From Microbulbifer okhotskensis (GTDB taxonomy: Bacteria; Pseudomonadota; Gammaproteobacteria; Pseudomonadales; Cellvibrionaceae), in the NCBI RefSeq assembly GCF_023895975.1, contig NZ_JALBWM010000018.1:1-60277 (forward strand): 60,277 nt of DNA, in the 5' to 3' direction. The position numbers were made by a program, and so were the translations under genes. Below, one piece after another: positions 41,646 to 51,497 of this stretch (positions are counted from its first letter, which is position 1; each line of letters begins with the position of its first letter). The notes below the pieces were generated by a model that was given only the letters and a program-made list of their open reading frames with translations, was not told the origin of the DNA and searched no databases.

Positions 41646-42712
41646 TAATTATTTCCTTTTGTCGGGCGCGAGCGGTAATCCGCTCGTCTTTTCAGCTGAT
41701 ACTCTTGCACCGCACGGTTGTGCTCCATCAGCGTTGCTGAGAAATGATGAGAGCCATCCCCTTTACCCACAAAATAAAGGCTCTTACCCGGCTTGGGGTT
41801 TAATGCGGCGCGGATCGCTGCTCGCCCGGGCAGGGCAATTGGTGTTGGGGGGAGGCCATTAATAACATAGGTGTTATACGGCGTAGGCAGACGCAAGTGG
41901 GTTCTGGTCAGATTACCATCAAAGTCATCACCCAAACCGTAGATTACCGTTGGGTCCGTCTGCAGGCGCATCCCCATATTAAGCCTGCGTACAAAAACGC
42001 CGGCAATTTCACTGCGCTCCGACGGCTGTCCGGTTTCCTTTTCAATAATCGAGGCCATTATCAATGCCTCATAGGGTGACTTATATGGGAGATCATCCCC
42101 TTTAGCCCGCCACTCCTCACCGAGAACTTTCTGCATCCGATCGTAAGCCTGACGCAGCAATTCTATATCCGTGGTGCCGGACCGATAAACGTAGGTATCA
42201 GGAAAAATCCACCCCTCTACCTCTCCTTCTTTGAGACCAAGTGCGTGGGCCACAGCACTCACATTACTACCCGCCTCAGACAGGACAATATTTTTACCGG
42301 ACCTGATTTGCCTCAGAGCTTGACGAAAAGTCCACCCCTCCAGCAAGGTAACCCGATAGCGGGTAACTTCACCACGGTTCAGGCGCGTAACCAAGTCCCT
42401 CGCACTACTACCAAAGGGGACCAAGTACTCACCAGAATGAATTTCTGTCTTGCCTTCCCAGTAGGCATAGGCGAGAAGTAACCTTGGCCACTGAATAACA
42501 CCTTCAGCTTGCAGGCCCCTCAGCGTCCGGGACAGACTTCCGCCCTTGTCGACCTGGAGCTTCAGGCCCTCTTGAGTAATTGGCAGTGGGGATTCAAGAG
42601 CTCCCCTCACCACCCACAAAGAAGCGGCCGCGACCAGGCAAAGCAAAATGAACCCACCAAAAAGCAGCTTCAACACCTTCCAAGCGGAACCCGCTTGTTT
42701 TTTTTTCACCAC
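41645..42712 (-). CDS. mltG: endolytic murein transglycosylase MltG
   Basis: 355 residues, one N-terminal transmembrane helix (about 12-34, LKLLFGGFILLCLVAAASLW), a LysM-like domain, and the YceG catalytic domain with the active Glu in ASIIEKETGQPSERSEIAGV (about 218-237), followed by RLQTDPTVIYGLG. It cuts nascent glycan strands and sets their length. Starts at a GTG overlapping the pabC stop by several bases; two successive GTGs are possible. Confidence 0.94.
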   Translation of the reverse strand: MVKKKQAGSAWKVLKLLFGGFILLCLVAAASLWVVRGALESPLPITQEGLKLQVDKGGSLSRTLRGLQAEGVIQWPRLLLAYAYWEGKTEIHSGEYLVPFGSSARDLVTRLNRGEVTRYRVTLLEGWTFRQALRQIRSGKNIVLSEAGSNVSAVAHALGLKEGEVEGWIFPDTYVYRSGTTDIELLRQAYDRMQKVLGEEWRAKGDDLPYKSPYEALIMASIIEKETGQPSERSEIAGVFVRRLNMGMRLQTDPTVIYGLGDDFDGNLTRTHLRLPTPYNTYVINGLPPTPIALPGRAAIRAALNPKPGKSLYFVGKGDGSHHFSATLMEHNRAVQEYQLKRRADYRSRPTKGNN

Positions 42713-43476
42713 AATTTTTCCACTATAAGCTTTTGTAGCCTTTGGGTTTCAGGGCCCACAGACCACGTCTTGTAGCCGACGATCTCTACCACCGGTAGTA
42801 CACCGCGAACACTGTTACAAAGGGCCAATTCATCGGCCCTGCAGAGTGCCGCAATGTCCATATCCCGCACCTGCCAAAAGGTATGACTGAAAAGCCACTC
42901 CCTCATGACACCGCGAACTCCGCAACGCTGAAGGTTGGGTGTCACCCACTCCTTACCAAAACGCGCCAAGATATTGCAGCGCAAACTCTCGACCACTCTT
43001 CCAGCAGAGTCCAACATCAAGCCATCCAGGCACTGCCTATCTGGGAGCTCCGCTTTTGCAGCATTATATCGGTTGCGGGCCAAAGTTTTGCAGCCCAGGT
43101 TCAAATTACCATTCACGGACAACGTCGTCGAACAGGGAAACAGTCGCGTCCCAACCTGTTCCTCTCTGGTCATTTCCAGCGGACGGAACGCTAGATCCCA
43201 ACATGCTTTCCCCTCAATACTCCCGATACGCAATCGCGCAATCGCCCCGGCCCACGGGCAAGCAGCTGCCGACATTAACGTCGCCTGCTCAATTTCCGCC
43301 AGATATGCCCCTCCTAGAACACCTGCTCGCTGCAAACGGGCACGATGAAGAGGCCATAGGGGCAGGCTTCCGTTGTGACAACGCACTGTTTCGAGGATTC
43401 CATCGACATAGTCAGCATCTAGGGGCAACTGATCGACAGTTCGCCCCCTAAGATACGACTGAGGTAGCTGGTGCAT
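42706..43476 (-). CDS. pabC: aminodeoxychorismate lyase
   Basis: 256 residues, fold-type IV PLP enzyme giving 4-aminobenzoate + pyruvate. The N-terminal DADYVDGILETVRCHNGS matches the family opening; the PLP Lys is in NLGCKTLARNRYNAAKAEL (near residue 140). Partner of PabB encoded at 20531. Sits between fabF and mltG, as in E. coli and pseudomonads. Confidence 0.92.
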   Translation of the reverse strand: MHQLPQSYLRGRTVDQLPLDADYVDGILETVRCHNGSLPLWPLHRARLQRAGVLGGAYLAEIEQATLMSAAACPWAGAIARLRIGSIEGKACWDLAFRPLEMTREEQVGTRLFPCSTTLSVNGNLNLGCKTLARNRYNAAKAELPDRQCLDGLMLDSAGRVVESLRCNILARFGKEWVTPNLQRCGVRGVMREWLFSHTFWQVRDMDIAALCRADELALCNSVRGVLPVVEIVGYKTWSVGPETQRLQKLIVEKLW

Positions 43477-43522
43477 TCAATTCCCGAACCAAATCCGCCC
43501 ACCCCGCGAGTGGACGAAAGAA

Positions 43523-44764
43523 TCAGACTCGCTTAAAGATCAGTGACCCGTTGGTACCGCCGAAACCAAAAGAGTTGGAGAGAACAGCATTGACTCCTAT
43601 TGACTGGGCTTCGTGAGGCACCAGATTAATACCGGCACAGGCCTCATCTGGGCTAAAAAGGTTTGTCGTGGGGGGAGCCACTTGATCACGCAGTGATAGC
43701 ACTGAGAAAACAGCTTCAATAGCGCCGGCAGCCCCCAACAAATGGCCAGTCATAGACTTGGTAGAGCTCACCGCGAGCGTATCCGTCGCACCGGCAAAAA
43801 CCTCGTGAACCGCCAGGATCTCAGCTTTGTCACCCAGAGTGGTCGAAGTTCCGTGGGCATTGATATATTGGATATCGCTGGGATTCATACCCGAGTCCCT
43901 CAAGGCATTCTCCATGGAGCGCGCCGCTCCTGCACCATCTTCAGGCGGAGAGGTCATATGGAAAGCATCGCCACTCATACCAAAACCGGCAACTTCCGCA
44001 TAAATTTTGGCTCCACGGGCTTTTGCACACTCATATTCTTCCAGGACAAGTACTGCTGAACCCTCACCCAGAACAAATCCGTCGCGATCCTTATCCCAGG
44101 GCCTACTGGCTGCCTGCGGATCATCATTGCGTGTAGATAGAGCCCTGGCAGCGCAGAAGCCGCCAAGCCCCACAGGAGTGGTAACCATTTCCGCACCACC
44201 ACACACCATAACATCCGCATCACCATGCTGAATCGTGCGAGCACCGAGACCGATGGCGTGAGTACCTGTTGTACAGGCTGTTGTTACTGACAGATTCGGC
44301 CCCTTGAGGCCGAACTTAATAGACAGGTTCCCTGCAACCATATTGATAATGGCTCCAGGCACAAAAAATGGCGATACTCGGCGCGGGCCTTTCTCGGCAA
44401 TCAGCAACGAATTGTTTTCAATTGCCATGATGCCGCCCATACCGGACCCAATACAGGTACCCATTCGCGGGCCGAGCTCTTCACTGATCTCCAGGCCGCT
44501 ATCTTGAATTGCCTGTATGCCGGCAATCAGACCGTACTGTAAAAAGGTATCCATCTTGCGCGCTTCTTTAGCGGGCATATACGGCGAGGGATCAAAGCTC
44601 TTTACGGTAGCGGCAAAACGGGTTGAAAAAGCCGAGACATCAAATGAATCGATCGGAACTACACCACTAGCCCCCTGCAAAACCCCAGACCAAGTATCCT
44701 CTAGGGTGTTACCTAGCGGGCTCACGACACCCATTCCGGTTACAACAACTCTTCTGTGCGACAC
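43523..44764 (-). CDS. fabF: beta-ketoacyl-ACP synthase II
   Basis: 413 residues. Extends acyl-ACP with malonyl-ACP. Active Cys164 in [14 protein letters not shown], and the His residues in [13 protein letters not shown] and [15 protein letters not shown]. Downstream of acpP but separated from it by a terminator-like hairpin. Confidence 0.97.
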   Translation of the reverse strand: MSHRRVVVTGMGVVSPLGNTLEDTWSGVLQGASGVVPIDSFDVSAFSTRFAATVKSFDPSPYMPAKEARKMDTFLQYGLIAGIQAIQDSGLEISEELGPRMGTCIGSGMGGIMAIENNSLLIAEKGPRRVSPFFVPGAIINMVAGNLSIKFGLKGPNLSVTTACTTGTHAIGLGARTIQHGDADVMVCGGAEMVTTPVGLGGFCAARALSTRNDDPQAASRPWDKDRDGFVLGEGSAVLVLEEYECAKARGAKIYAEVAGFGMSGDAFHMTSPPEDGAGAARSMENALRDSGMNPSDIQYINAHGTSTTLGDKAEILAVHEVFAGATDTLAVSSTKSMTGHLLGAAGAIEAVFSVLSLRDQVAPPTTNLFSPDEACAGINLVPHEAQSIGVNAVLSNSFGFGGTNGSLIFKRV

Positions 44765-44867
44765 TTCGCTCCCCCCTGAAATTTTCTGCTACCGTCCATC
44801 ACCAATGTAGCCAAAAGAACAACATCCGGTCAGCAGTCACAATTCCATAGTACCAATAAAAAAGAAA

Positions 44868-44897
44868 GCCGCGCTATGGAACATAGGGCGGCTTTCA
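44868..44897 (-). terminator. terminator-like hairpin between acpP and fabF
   Basis: On the minus strand GAAAGCCGC...GCGGCTTTC with a long stem followed by TTTTTTA, 63 bases after acpP. It likely ends a large share of acpP transcripts while some read on into fabF. Confidence 0.8.
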
Positions 44898-44959
44898 GAT
44901 TCGTTTGGCTACGCACAGCAATTCGCTGTCTGCGGCCAAACTAAACTACCCAGCAGGAA

Positions 44960-45196
44960 TTAACCAAGGTTATCCTTGATGTAATCAATTGCCAGCTGAA
45001 CAGTAGTGATTTTCTCAGCTTCTTCATCGGGGATTTCAGTCTCGAATTCCTCTTCCAAAGCCATTACCAGCTCAACTGTGTCGAGTGAGTCAGCGCCCAG
45101 ATCTTCAACAAAAGAGGCTTCAGGTTTTACGTCTTCTTCCTTAACGCCCAGTTGTTCAGCAACGATCTTTTTAACGCGCTCTTCAATGCTGCTCAT
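44960..45196 (-). CDS. acpP: acyl carrier protein
   Basis: 78 residues, very acidic. Carries the growing acyl chain on phosphopantetheine at Ser37 ([20 protein letters not shown]). It has its own promoter (-10 at 45314-45319) and a strong terminator after it, as expected for one of the most abundant proteins. Codon use is extremely biased. Confidence 0.98.
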   Translation of the reverse strand: MSSIEERVKKIVAEQLGVKEEDVKPEASFVEDLGADSLDTVELVMALEEEFETEIPDEEAEKITTVQLAIDYIKDNLG

Positions 45197-45313
45197 GATT
45201 CAATTTAACTCCTAGTGGGTAAAAATCTGTTTTAGTCGTAATGTTTCTTCACCGTATCCAATTTTGTTGGTGATAACGACCGGCTCACACAGCTTTTGGA
45301 TAATTCAGAGGCC

Positions 45314-45342
45314 ATTGTACCCCAAGTTTTTCGGGATGTAAT
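45314..45342 (-). promoter_or_regulatory. acpP promoter
   Basis: Minus strand ATTACA (45342-45337), 17-base spacer, TACAAT (45319-45314), about 118 bases upstream of the acpP start. Both boxes are near the sigma-70 consensus. Confidence 0.65.
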
Positions 45343-45374
45343 GCACCGCCCCTCAACACCATCAGCAAAAACAT

Positions 45375-45410
45375 AAATTTCTCTAAAATCAATAAGTTAA
45401 AGAGAAATTT
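45375..45410 (-). terminator. AT-rich hairpin between fabG and acpP
   Basis: AAATTTCTCT...AGAGAAATTT: 10-bp arms with a loop of about 16 bases, 12 bases beyond the fabG stop. Low GC, so weak as a terminator; it could attenuate upstream transcription just before the acpP promoter. Confidence 0.5.
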
Positions 45411-45421
45411 TGAAACACAAA

Positions 45422-46177
45422 CTACGCCATGTACATACCGCCATTAACATGGATCGTCTCGCCAGTGACATAGCCTCCAGCATCGCTCGCCAGGAAAGAA
45501 ACCACCGAAGCAATCTCTTCCGGGCTTCCAAGCCTGCCGAGAGGAATCTTGCCCAAGAGCAACTCGCGCTGTGCCTCAGGTAAGACTTTTGTCATATCAG
45601 TATCAATAAAGCCGGGAGCCACAGTATTTATTGTGATCCCGCGAGAGCCCACCTCCGCAGCCAATGAGCGGGCAAACCCAGCCACACCAGCTTTGGTCGC
45701 AGCATAGTTGCTCTGACCGGCATTACCCATACTGCCAACGACGGAGCTGATATTAATAATCCGCCCCCATCGCGCCTTGGTCATATCGCGCAAGCAAGCC
45801 TTACTCATGCGATAGACGGCTGTCAAATTGGTGCTGACGACTGAATCCCACTCGTCATCTTTCATCCGCATCAGCAGATTGTCCTTAGTAATCCCCGCAT
45901 TATTAACCAGGATCGCAGGAGCACCAAACTCATTTTTAATCGCAACATGAAGCTCTGAAATACTTTCGGCACTGGTAACATCCAATACCTTACCAGCACC
46001 TGCAATGCCGGCATCAGCAAAACGGGTACTGATTTTTTCAGCGCCAGGTAGACTAGTGGCAGTACCAATAACTGTGGCACCCATTCCACCAAGCATGTTA
46101 GCAATTGCTGCGCCAATACCGCGGCTGGCGCCAGTCACCAAAGCAACTTTACCCTCAAGGGAAATCTGTAAGGTCAT
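45422..46177 (-). CDS. fabG: 3-oxoacyl-ACP reductase
   Basis: About 251 residues. NADPH-dependent SDR: nucleotide motif LVTGASRGIGAAIANMLG (about 14-31), NNAGITKDNLLM, the catalytic Ser in IINISSVVGSMGNAGQ and Tyr-Lys in YAATKAG. An ATG at 46177 or a GTG two codons earlier (46183) could start it; an AAGGA lies upstream of both. Between fabD and acpP. Confidence 0.96.
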   Translation of the reverse strand: MTLQISLEGKVALVTGASRGIGAAIANMLGGMGATVIGTATSLPGAEKISTRFADAGIAGAGKVLDVTSAESISELHVAIKNEFGAPAILVNNAGITKDNLLMRMKDDEWDSVVSTNLTAVYRMSKACLRDMTKARWGRIINISSVVGSMGNAGQSNYAATKAGVAGFARSLAAEVGSRGITINTVAPGFIDTDMTKVLPEAQRELLLGKIPLGRLGSPEEIASVVSFLASDAGGYVTGETIHVNGGMYMA

Positions 46178-46223
46178 TCTCACTTAATCCTTATTCGACT
46201 ACTGGAGCTGTCTTCTGTGTAAC

Positions 46224-47168
46224 TTAAACCGCTGTGGTTCTCAGCGCTTCGTTAAAGTTACCGGAACTATCAATTGCATGACAGGCCACACTCCGATCGA
46301 TACGCTTGACCAGCCCTCCCAGCACTTTACCGGGGCCGCACTCAACCATTTGGCTCACGCCGGAGCCAATAACTTTCTGCACACAGGCTGTCCAGCGTAC
46401 CGGGCGATAGATCTGCTCAATCATCAGAGACTTAATCGCCTCTGGATCGGCTTCAAGTTCAGCGTGAACATTGTGAACAATCGGAATTTCTGGCGCGTTA
46501 AAATTTGTTACCTCAATTTGAGGTGTTAATTTTTCTGCAGCGGGGCGCATCAGCTCAGTGTGAAATGGCGCACTGACCGGCAACGGCATCGCCTTTTTAG
46601 CGCCTGCAGCTTTACAGGCTTCGATCGCGCGCTCTACTGCTGTGCGACTGCCGGCAATAACAATCTGGCCGGGAGAGTTATAGTTAACCGCAGCAACCAC
46701 TTCGCCCTGAGCAGAAGCAGCACAAGCCACCTCAACCTCTTTATCATCAAGGCCAATAATTGCTGCCATCGCTCCCTCTCCTGCGGGAACCGCCTCTTGC
46801 ATCAAGCGACCACGCTCCCGCACCAGATGTACTGCATCCTTAAATGCGAGGGCGCCAGAACACACCAAAGCGGACCATTCGCCAAGGCTGTGGCCCGCCA
46901 TATATACGGGCTGAGAGCCACCACGGGAACGCCACAAGCGGTATAGAGCAACACTAGAGGTCAACAGAAGGGGCTGGGTACGCTGGGTGAGATTGATCGC
47001 ATCCTGCTCGCCATTCTGACAGAGATCCCAAAGGTCATAACCGAGCACATCCGAAGCGTCGGCGAAAGTTGCCTGAATCTCGGGCGCCTCCTGAGCTATC
47101 TCAGAGAGCATACCTATTTTCTGAGAGCCCTGTCCCGGAAAGACAAATGCGAGTTCAGCATTGGTCAT
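46224..47168 (-). CDS. fabD: malonyl-CoA:ACP transacylase
   Basis: 314 residues. Loads malonyl onto ACP. Opens with FVFPGQGSQKIGMLSEIA; nucleophile Ser in MAGHSLGEWSALVC (about 90-103); the later GSRTAVERAIEACK and SAPFHTELMRPAAEKL with the catalytic His. Directly follows plsX: fabH is absent from this cluster, as in Pseudomonas. Confidence 0.96.
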   Translation of the reverse strand: MTNAELAFVFPGQGSQKIGMLSEIAQEAPEIQATFADASDVLGYDLWDLCQNGEQDAINLTQRTQPLLLTSSVALYRLWRSRGGSQPVYMAGHSLGEWSALVCSGALAFKDAVHLVRERGRLMQEAVPAGEGAMAAIIGLDDKEVEVACAASAQGEVVAAVNYNSPGQIVIAGSRTAVERAIEACKAAGAKKAMPLPVSAPFHTELMRPAAEKLTPQIEVTNFNAPEIPIVHNVHAELEADPEAIKSLMIEQIYRPVRWTACVQKVIGSGVSQMVECGPGKVLGGLVKRIDRSVACHAIDSSGNFNEALRTTAV

Positions 47169-47216
47169 AAGATATCCTTAAACCTAAATTTGGCTGATTT
47201 CAGCAGGGGGAAGTAG

Positions 47217-48272
47217 CTATTTATCCATCGTCCGTGGAGCGCCACTACCAGGCTGCGCCATAGCGGCACCAACTCTAGCAGCCAGGTCCGCATCGGCACA
47301 CTCCTTTGCCGTGACCATCGCCCGATAAAATGCTTCGCTACTGGCGCCACCGTGACTCTTAATCACGTTGCCCTTCACCCCTACAAAGCTGGCGCCATTA
47401 TAGCGGGCAGGTTCCACCTGTGTACGCCATTTTCGCAACAGCTTTATGGCCAATTGGCCAAAAAAGCGCTTGAAACACCCACTTTTTTCAATAGTGAACG
47501 CTTTTTGACCCATTAGTCGAATCACACCCTCAGCAGATTTCATGGCCACATTACCCATCAGGCCATCGCAGACAACCACATCAACCGCACCGGTAAAAAT
47601 GTCATGCCCCTCAACAAAGCCGACATAATTGACCTCAGGGTCTGCCTCGAGCAACCCCGCAGCCCGACGGATTTCGGCACTCCCCTTGTGAGCCTCGGCC
47701 CCAATATTGAGCAGAGCCACTTTGATATCACCATTACTGCTGCGGGAAGTATGGATACGCTGCGCCTCGATACCCATACGCGCAAATTGGAGCAAATCCT
47801 CCGCACTGCAATCCACGTTGGCACCAAGATCCAATAAGTAGCAGGAACCCGTGCCAGAGGGCACAGACTTGCCTAGCGCCGGTTTTCTAACGCCTTTTAT
47901 ATTCCCGAGAATACTGCGACTCAGCGCCAACAAGGCCCCAGTGTTACCCGAGGTGACGGCAGCCTGTACCTCGCCCACAGAAACACTCATCAACGCCATA
48001 GCCATGGTGGAATCACGCTTGTGGCGTACAGCCTGCAGCGGATTGCATTCTTGGGTAATGACTTGCTCACAATGAATAATTTCAAGACGGCTGACAGCGC
48101 GGGGGGGGCGGTGCTGCTCTTGGATCAGAGACTGAAGCTCTGCACGCGGACCGAATAGCTTCAGCTGCGCTTCGGGGAAGTTTTGAAGGAACCTAATACA
48201 AGCCGGAACGACAGAGCGGGGACCTAAGTCCCCGCCCATTGCATCCACGGCCAATCGCAATTGGCTGGACAA
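47217..48272 (-). CDS. plsX: phosphate acyltransferase PlsX
   Basis: 351 residues. Makes acyl-phosphate from acyl-ACP for phospholipid synthesis. N-terminal LAVDAMGGDLGPRSVVPACI, then AAVTSGNTGALLALSRSIL and VDVVVCDGLMGNVAMKSAEG. The start is a TTG two bases after the rpmF stop, so translation is probably coupled to rpmF. Confidence 0.94.
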   Translation of the reverse strand: MSSQLRLAVDAMGGDLGPRSVVPACIRFLQNFPEAQLKLFGPRAELQSLIQEQHRPPRAVSRLEIIHCEQVITQECNPLQAVRHKRDSTMAMALMSVSVGEVQAAVTSGNTGALLALSRSILGNIKGVRKPALGKSVPSGTGSCYLLDLGANVDCSAEDLLQFARMGIEAQRIHTSRSSNGDIKVALLNIGAEAHKGSAEIRRAAGLLEADPEVNYVGFVEGHDIFTGAVDVVVCDGLMGNVAMKSAEGVIRLMGQKAFTIEKSGCFKRFFGQLAIKLLRKWRTQVEPARYNGASFVGVKGNVIKSHGGASSEAFYRAMVTAKECADADLAARVGAAMAQPGSGAPRTMDK

Positions 48273-48275
48273 AGC

Positions 48276-48470
48276 TTACTCTTCTTCGGAGCCGCCGCTA
48301 ACTTCAATCACTTTGCGACCACGGTAAAAACCGTCTTTGGTCACATGGTGACGAAGGTGCTTCTCACCAGTAGTCGGATCTACAGAAAGGGTTGCACCAG
48401 CACCCAAAGCATCATGGGAACGGCGCATACCGCGACGGGAACGAGTTTTCTTGTTTTGTTGAACAGCCAT
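48276..48470 (-). CDS. rpmF: ribosomal protein bL32
   Basis: 64 residues: [20 protein letters not shown], then the C-terminal [15 protein letters not shown]. The zinc-ribbon Cys residues of the C+ form are absent, as in other gammaproteobacterial L32. Excellent ribosome site TAGGAG before the ATG. yceD-rpmF-plsX is the normal order. Confidence 0.96.
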   Translation of the reverse strand: MAVQQNKKTRSRRGMRRSHDALGAGATLSVDPTTGEKHLRHHVTKDGFYRGRKVIEVSGGSEEE

Positions 48471-48544
48471 TGCTAGCTCCTAAAATAAACAAATTTCGCC
48501 GGAACCGGGGCGCCTACCGGCGAGCCCTAACTCATCGGAAAATC

Positions 48545-49087
48545 CTAAGATTTACCCGACGAACCCTTCAACTGCTCCAGCACTTTAAAGGGGTTTGCCT
48601 GTTGCTCATCCGCCGCTGTAGTCTCATCGCCAAAACGAAAGCTCTCTTTCGAGACACACTCTTCTTGGTGATAAGCCACCATTGGCAGATTAAGCAAAAT
48701 TTCATCTTCAAGGATCGGGTACAGGTCTAGCTCATCGCCATCCTGAATCACCGGGTCCAAATCTTTGGAGAGGGCTTTGCCCTGCTCCTCAGTCCACACG
48801 ATACCCCAGCCAAATTCCGCTTCAATATGCTCGCGAACCGGCTTCAGGCAACGCTGACATAACAGGTCAACGGTCAGCTGCAATTTTCCGCTAACAACAC
48901 GATGACCTTGCAGGTTCCGTCCAAACTGCAACTGAATACAAATATGCCCATCGACAGACTCAACAGCACTGCTGAGTCGAGCCAAGGACTCCAACGGCAA
49001 AATACCATCGAAGGTCTGCTCTCGTTGCACCAATTTTCGAGCGTCAATGCTCTCTGGTAATACTGATTTAGAGGGGGGTATCGACAT
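48545..49087 (-). CDS. yceD: YceD (DUF177), 23S rRNA accumulation protein
   Basis: 180 residues. Contains LQLTVDLLCQRCLKPVREHI and the late MVAYHQEECVSKESF, DUF177 hallmarks (Cys pair motif CQRC). Needed for 23S rRNA level in E. coli and plants; often co-transcribed with rpmF, as here. The start ATG 49087 has only a distant AAGGTGAG. Confidence 0.9.
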   Translation of the reverse strand: MSIPPSKSVLPESIDARKLVQREQTFDGILPLESLARLSSAVESVDGHICIQLQFGRNLQGHRVVSGKLQLTVDLLCQRCLKPVREHIEAEFGWGIVWTEEQGKALSKDLDPVIQDGDELDLYPILEDEILLNLPMVAYHQEECVSKESFRFGDETTAADEQQANPFKVLEQLKGSSGKS

Positions 49088-49193
49088 AAGCGCGCAATTC
49101 TATGGACTCACCTTAACCTTGTCAAAACAATTCAGACATTGCAGTATCGCCCGGTCACAAACTTCATTTCAGCGCAGCGGAAAAATCACTCGA

Positions 49194-49808
49194 ATGTCTC
49201 ACCCTCTAATGCTAGCTTCCGGCTCCCCTTATCGCAGGACCTTACTGCAACAGCTTGGCCTTCCTTTCCAGCATGCCTCACCTCAGACAGATGAAACTCC
49301 TCGCGCCGGCGAGCCGGCAGACGCCCTATCTCTGCGCCTCGCCAGCGAAAAAGCCCAGGCTCTGGCGACAAGCTACCCCAAGGCACTGATCATCGGCTCT
49401 GACCAGGTAGCCTCCTGCAACAGCAAAATACTCGGAAAACCAGGCAGCCAACAACGCGCGATCGAACAGCTGCAAACCTGCAGCGGGCAAAAAGTCGTAT
49501 TTCACACCGGCTTAAGCGTACTGAACAGCGAAAGCGGAGAACAGCTCAGCGGCACTGAAACATTTACCGTTTATTTTCGTGACCTCAGTCACAAACAAAT
49601 TGAGCGGTACGTAGCACTGGAACAACCCTACGATTGCGCCGGCTCATTCAGGGTAGAGGGGCTAGGGATCGTGCTTTTCGAAAAACTGGAAGGCTCAGAT
49701 ATCAACACACTGGTCGGGTTACCACTTATCCGCCTGGTGAGCATGCTGGCCAATTTTGGCGTGGACCCACTGGATCCACGCACAGTCACACCAGTGGCGG
49801 CCAGCTGA
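49194..49808 (+). CDS. Maf-family nucleotide pyrophosphatase (YceF type)
   Basis: 204 residues from ATG 49194; the frame is open upstream, overlapping the start of yceD, but without family similarity. MLASGSPYRRTLLQQLGLPF at the N-terminus, IIGSDQVASCNSKILGKPGS (catalytic Asp) and CAGSFRVEGLGIVLFEKLEG. Hydrolyses non-canonical or methylated NTPs (m7GTP in YceF). It is read opposite to yceD and convergent to the HAD phosphatase gene. Confidence 0.92.
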   Translation: MSHPLMLASGSPYRRTLLQQLGLPFQHASPQTDETPRAGEPADALSLRLASEKAQALATSYPKALIIGSDQVASCNSKILGKPGSQQRAIEQLQTCSGQKVVFHTGLSVLNSESGEQLSGTETFTVYFRDLSHKQIERYVALEQPYDCAGSFRVEGLGIVLFEKLEGSDINTLVGLPLIRLVSMLANFGVDPLDPRTVTPVAAS

Positions 49809-50427
49809 GCAACTCAGGAAATTGATCAATAATTACTACCGGACGGCACGCTTTCAGTCGAGATGGGCAGTGGGCGCCATAGCTCACCCCAATAGAAGAC
49901 ATACCAATCGCCGCAGCCATCTCCAAATCGTACACAGTGTCCCCCACCATCACTGCCTGCTCAGCGGCACTACCCACCTCAAGCAGTAACTCATTCAACA
50001 TTAAGGGGCTGGGCTTAGAGGCGGTTTCATCCGCACAGCGGCTTGCAGTAAATAAATGACCAAGGCCATGCTCCTCAAGCTCACGATCGAGACCGCGCCG
50101 ACTTTTGCCGGTGGCAACCGCCAATTGATGACCCGCGCAAAGCAGGTGGTCGAGAGCTTCCAATACACCATCAAAAAGCGGCAAGGGATTGACTCGAGCC
50201 TCCATCCACTCCTCGGAATAATACTGCCGCATCGCGAGCCTTTCCTCGCTGACAGCCTCGGGGAATAAAGTTGACACCGCCTCAGGCAATCCGAGTCCGA
50301 TAATATTACTGACCGCCTCGGGAGCTAACACCGGCAAACCGGCCCTGTCCGCCGCGCGCAGCATACAGTCGACAATGCGCGCCTCAGAGTTACAGATCGT
50401 TCCATCCCAATCGAAAATAACTAACAT
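49786..50427 (-). CDS. HAD-family phosphatase (phosphoglycolate phosphatase-like)
   Basis: About 213 residues from ATG 50427. Motif I VIFDWDGTICNSEARIVDCM, cap region with GLGLPEAVSTLFPEAV, then VATGKSRRGLDRELEEHGL (motif II Thr) and MVGDTVYDLEMAAAIGMSSI. Similar genes follow rluC in pseudomonads. 14 bases after the rluC stop, so probably one transcript. Substrate unknown. The end overlaps the convergent maf gene by 23 bases. Confidence 0.88.
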   Translation of the reverse strand: MLVIFDWDGTICNSEARIVDCMLRAADRAGLPVLAPEAVSNIIGLGLPEAVSTLFPEAVSEERLAMRQYYSEEWMEARVNPLPLFDGVLEALDHLLCAGHQLAVATGKSRRGLDRELEEHGLGHLFTASRCADETASKPSPLMLNELLLEVGSAAEQAVMVGDTVYDLEMAAAIGMSSIGVSYGAHCPSRLKACRPVVIIDQFPELLSWPPLV

Positions 50428-50441
50428 AACTAAAGAACGCC

Positions 50442-51437
50442 CTATCCCTTCTTTAACCTGCCCAGCACAACACTTAACTCTCCCGGCAAAGGCGCCTCGA
50501 CTTCCACTGCAGCCCCGCCCGGCAACGTACAACGCACAGACGCCGAGTGTAAAAATAACCGCTTGAGACCCCGCTGGCGAAACTCGCGATTGACCTCATC
50601 CGAAGTGTATTTGCTATCACCGGCCAGCGGACACCCCACAAATTGTGCGTGAACACGAATTTGATGTGTTCGCCCAGTAACCGGTTCCGCCGAAAGTAGT
50701 GTTGCCGTCGAGAATCTCTCCAGCAGCCTAAAGCGAGTTTCAGACGCCTTCCCTTCCGGGTGAACTGACACCATTCGCTCACCACTTTTCAGGGTGTTTT
50801 TGCGTAGCGGCGCCTCAACAACCCGGCGACCCCGAGGCCACTTACCCACCGCTAACGCCAAATAGGACTTACCGATACGACCCGCTCGCAACTCCGACTG
50901 GACATGCTGCAAGACCGACCGCTTGCGAGCGACCATGATTGCGCCACTGGTATCCCGGTCGAGACGGTGGACCAGCTCAATAAACGGGCTCTGCGGATAC
51001 ATTTGACGCAACACCTCGATCAAGCCAAGCCTGACACCGCTACCACCATGAACCGCAAGGCCAGCGGGCTTATTGATTACCATCAGCCCATCACTATCGA
51101 AAAGTATGGACTCCTGTATCAGTTGGCGCAGCGACTCACCAGCCAGGGGCGCTGACATCTGCTCAGCAACACGAATTGGCGGCACTCGCACCACATCGCC
51201 AGCCTTTAACTTGTATTCAGCCTTTATTCGTCCTTTATTTACTCTTACCTCGCCCTTGCGCAGGATTCGGTATATACGTGAACGCGGCACACCTTTGAGG
51301 CGCGCCAGAAGGAAATTATCAATCCTCTGCCCCGCCAACTCGTCAGGTACAGTTAAAAGCTGTACGCCACTAGATGGTTTCGAGGTTTTCGAGGAGGTCT
51401 CGGCCGCAGCCGTTTTAAGGGGAGGTATACTTCGCAT
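50442..51437 (-). CDS. rluC: 23S rRNA pseudouridine synthase RluC
   Basis: About 331 residues from ATG 51437. S4-like RNA-binding domain ([20 protein letters not shown], near 37-56), linker, then the catalytic domain with [20 protein letters not shown] (Asp nucleophile) and [16 protein letters not shown]. Modifies U955, U2504 and U2580. The frame is open for 41 more codons upstream, but a promoter with its -10 at 51450-51445 would put the transcript start at or next to this ATG. The longer starts at 51446/51449 would be inside or upstream of that. So a leaderless mRNA is possible. Confidence 0.92.
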   Translation of the reverse strand: MRSIPPLKTAAAETSSKTSKPSSGVQLLTVPDELAGQRIDNFLLARLKGVPRSRIYRILRKGEVRVNKGRIKAEYKLKAGDVVRVPPIRVAEQMSAPLAGESLRQLIQESILFDSDGLMVINKPAGLAVHGGSGVRLGLIEVLRQMYPQSPFIELVHRLDRDTSGAIMVARKRSVLQHVQSELRAGRIGKSYLALAVGKWPRGRRVVEAPLRKNTLKSGERMVSVHPEGKASETRFRLLERFSTATLLSAEPVTGRTHQIRVHAQFVGCPLAGDSKYTSDEVNREFRQRGLKRLFLHSASVRCTLPGGAAVEVEAPLPGELSVVLGRLKKG

Positions 51438-51444
51438 GACGCGC

Positions 51445-51473
51445 ATCATAGCGTTGCAAGGGATACAATTGAA
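51445..51473 (-). promoter_or_regulatory. predicted rluC promoter
   Basis: Minus strand TTCAAT (51473-51468), 17-base spacer, TATGAT (51450-51445). The predicted start is within a base or two of the rluC ATG. The -35 box covers the same bases as the rne -35 box on the other strand. Confidence 0.55.
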
Positions 51474-51497
51474 GCACCCTCCGGCCCATGCTATATT
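51469..51497 (+). promoter_or_regulatory. predicted rne promoter
   Basis: TTGAAG (51469-51474), 17-base spacer, TATATT (51492-51497). Good sigma-70 boxes pointing to a start near 51504, about 715 bases before the RNase E start codon. Confidence 0.6.
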
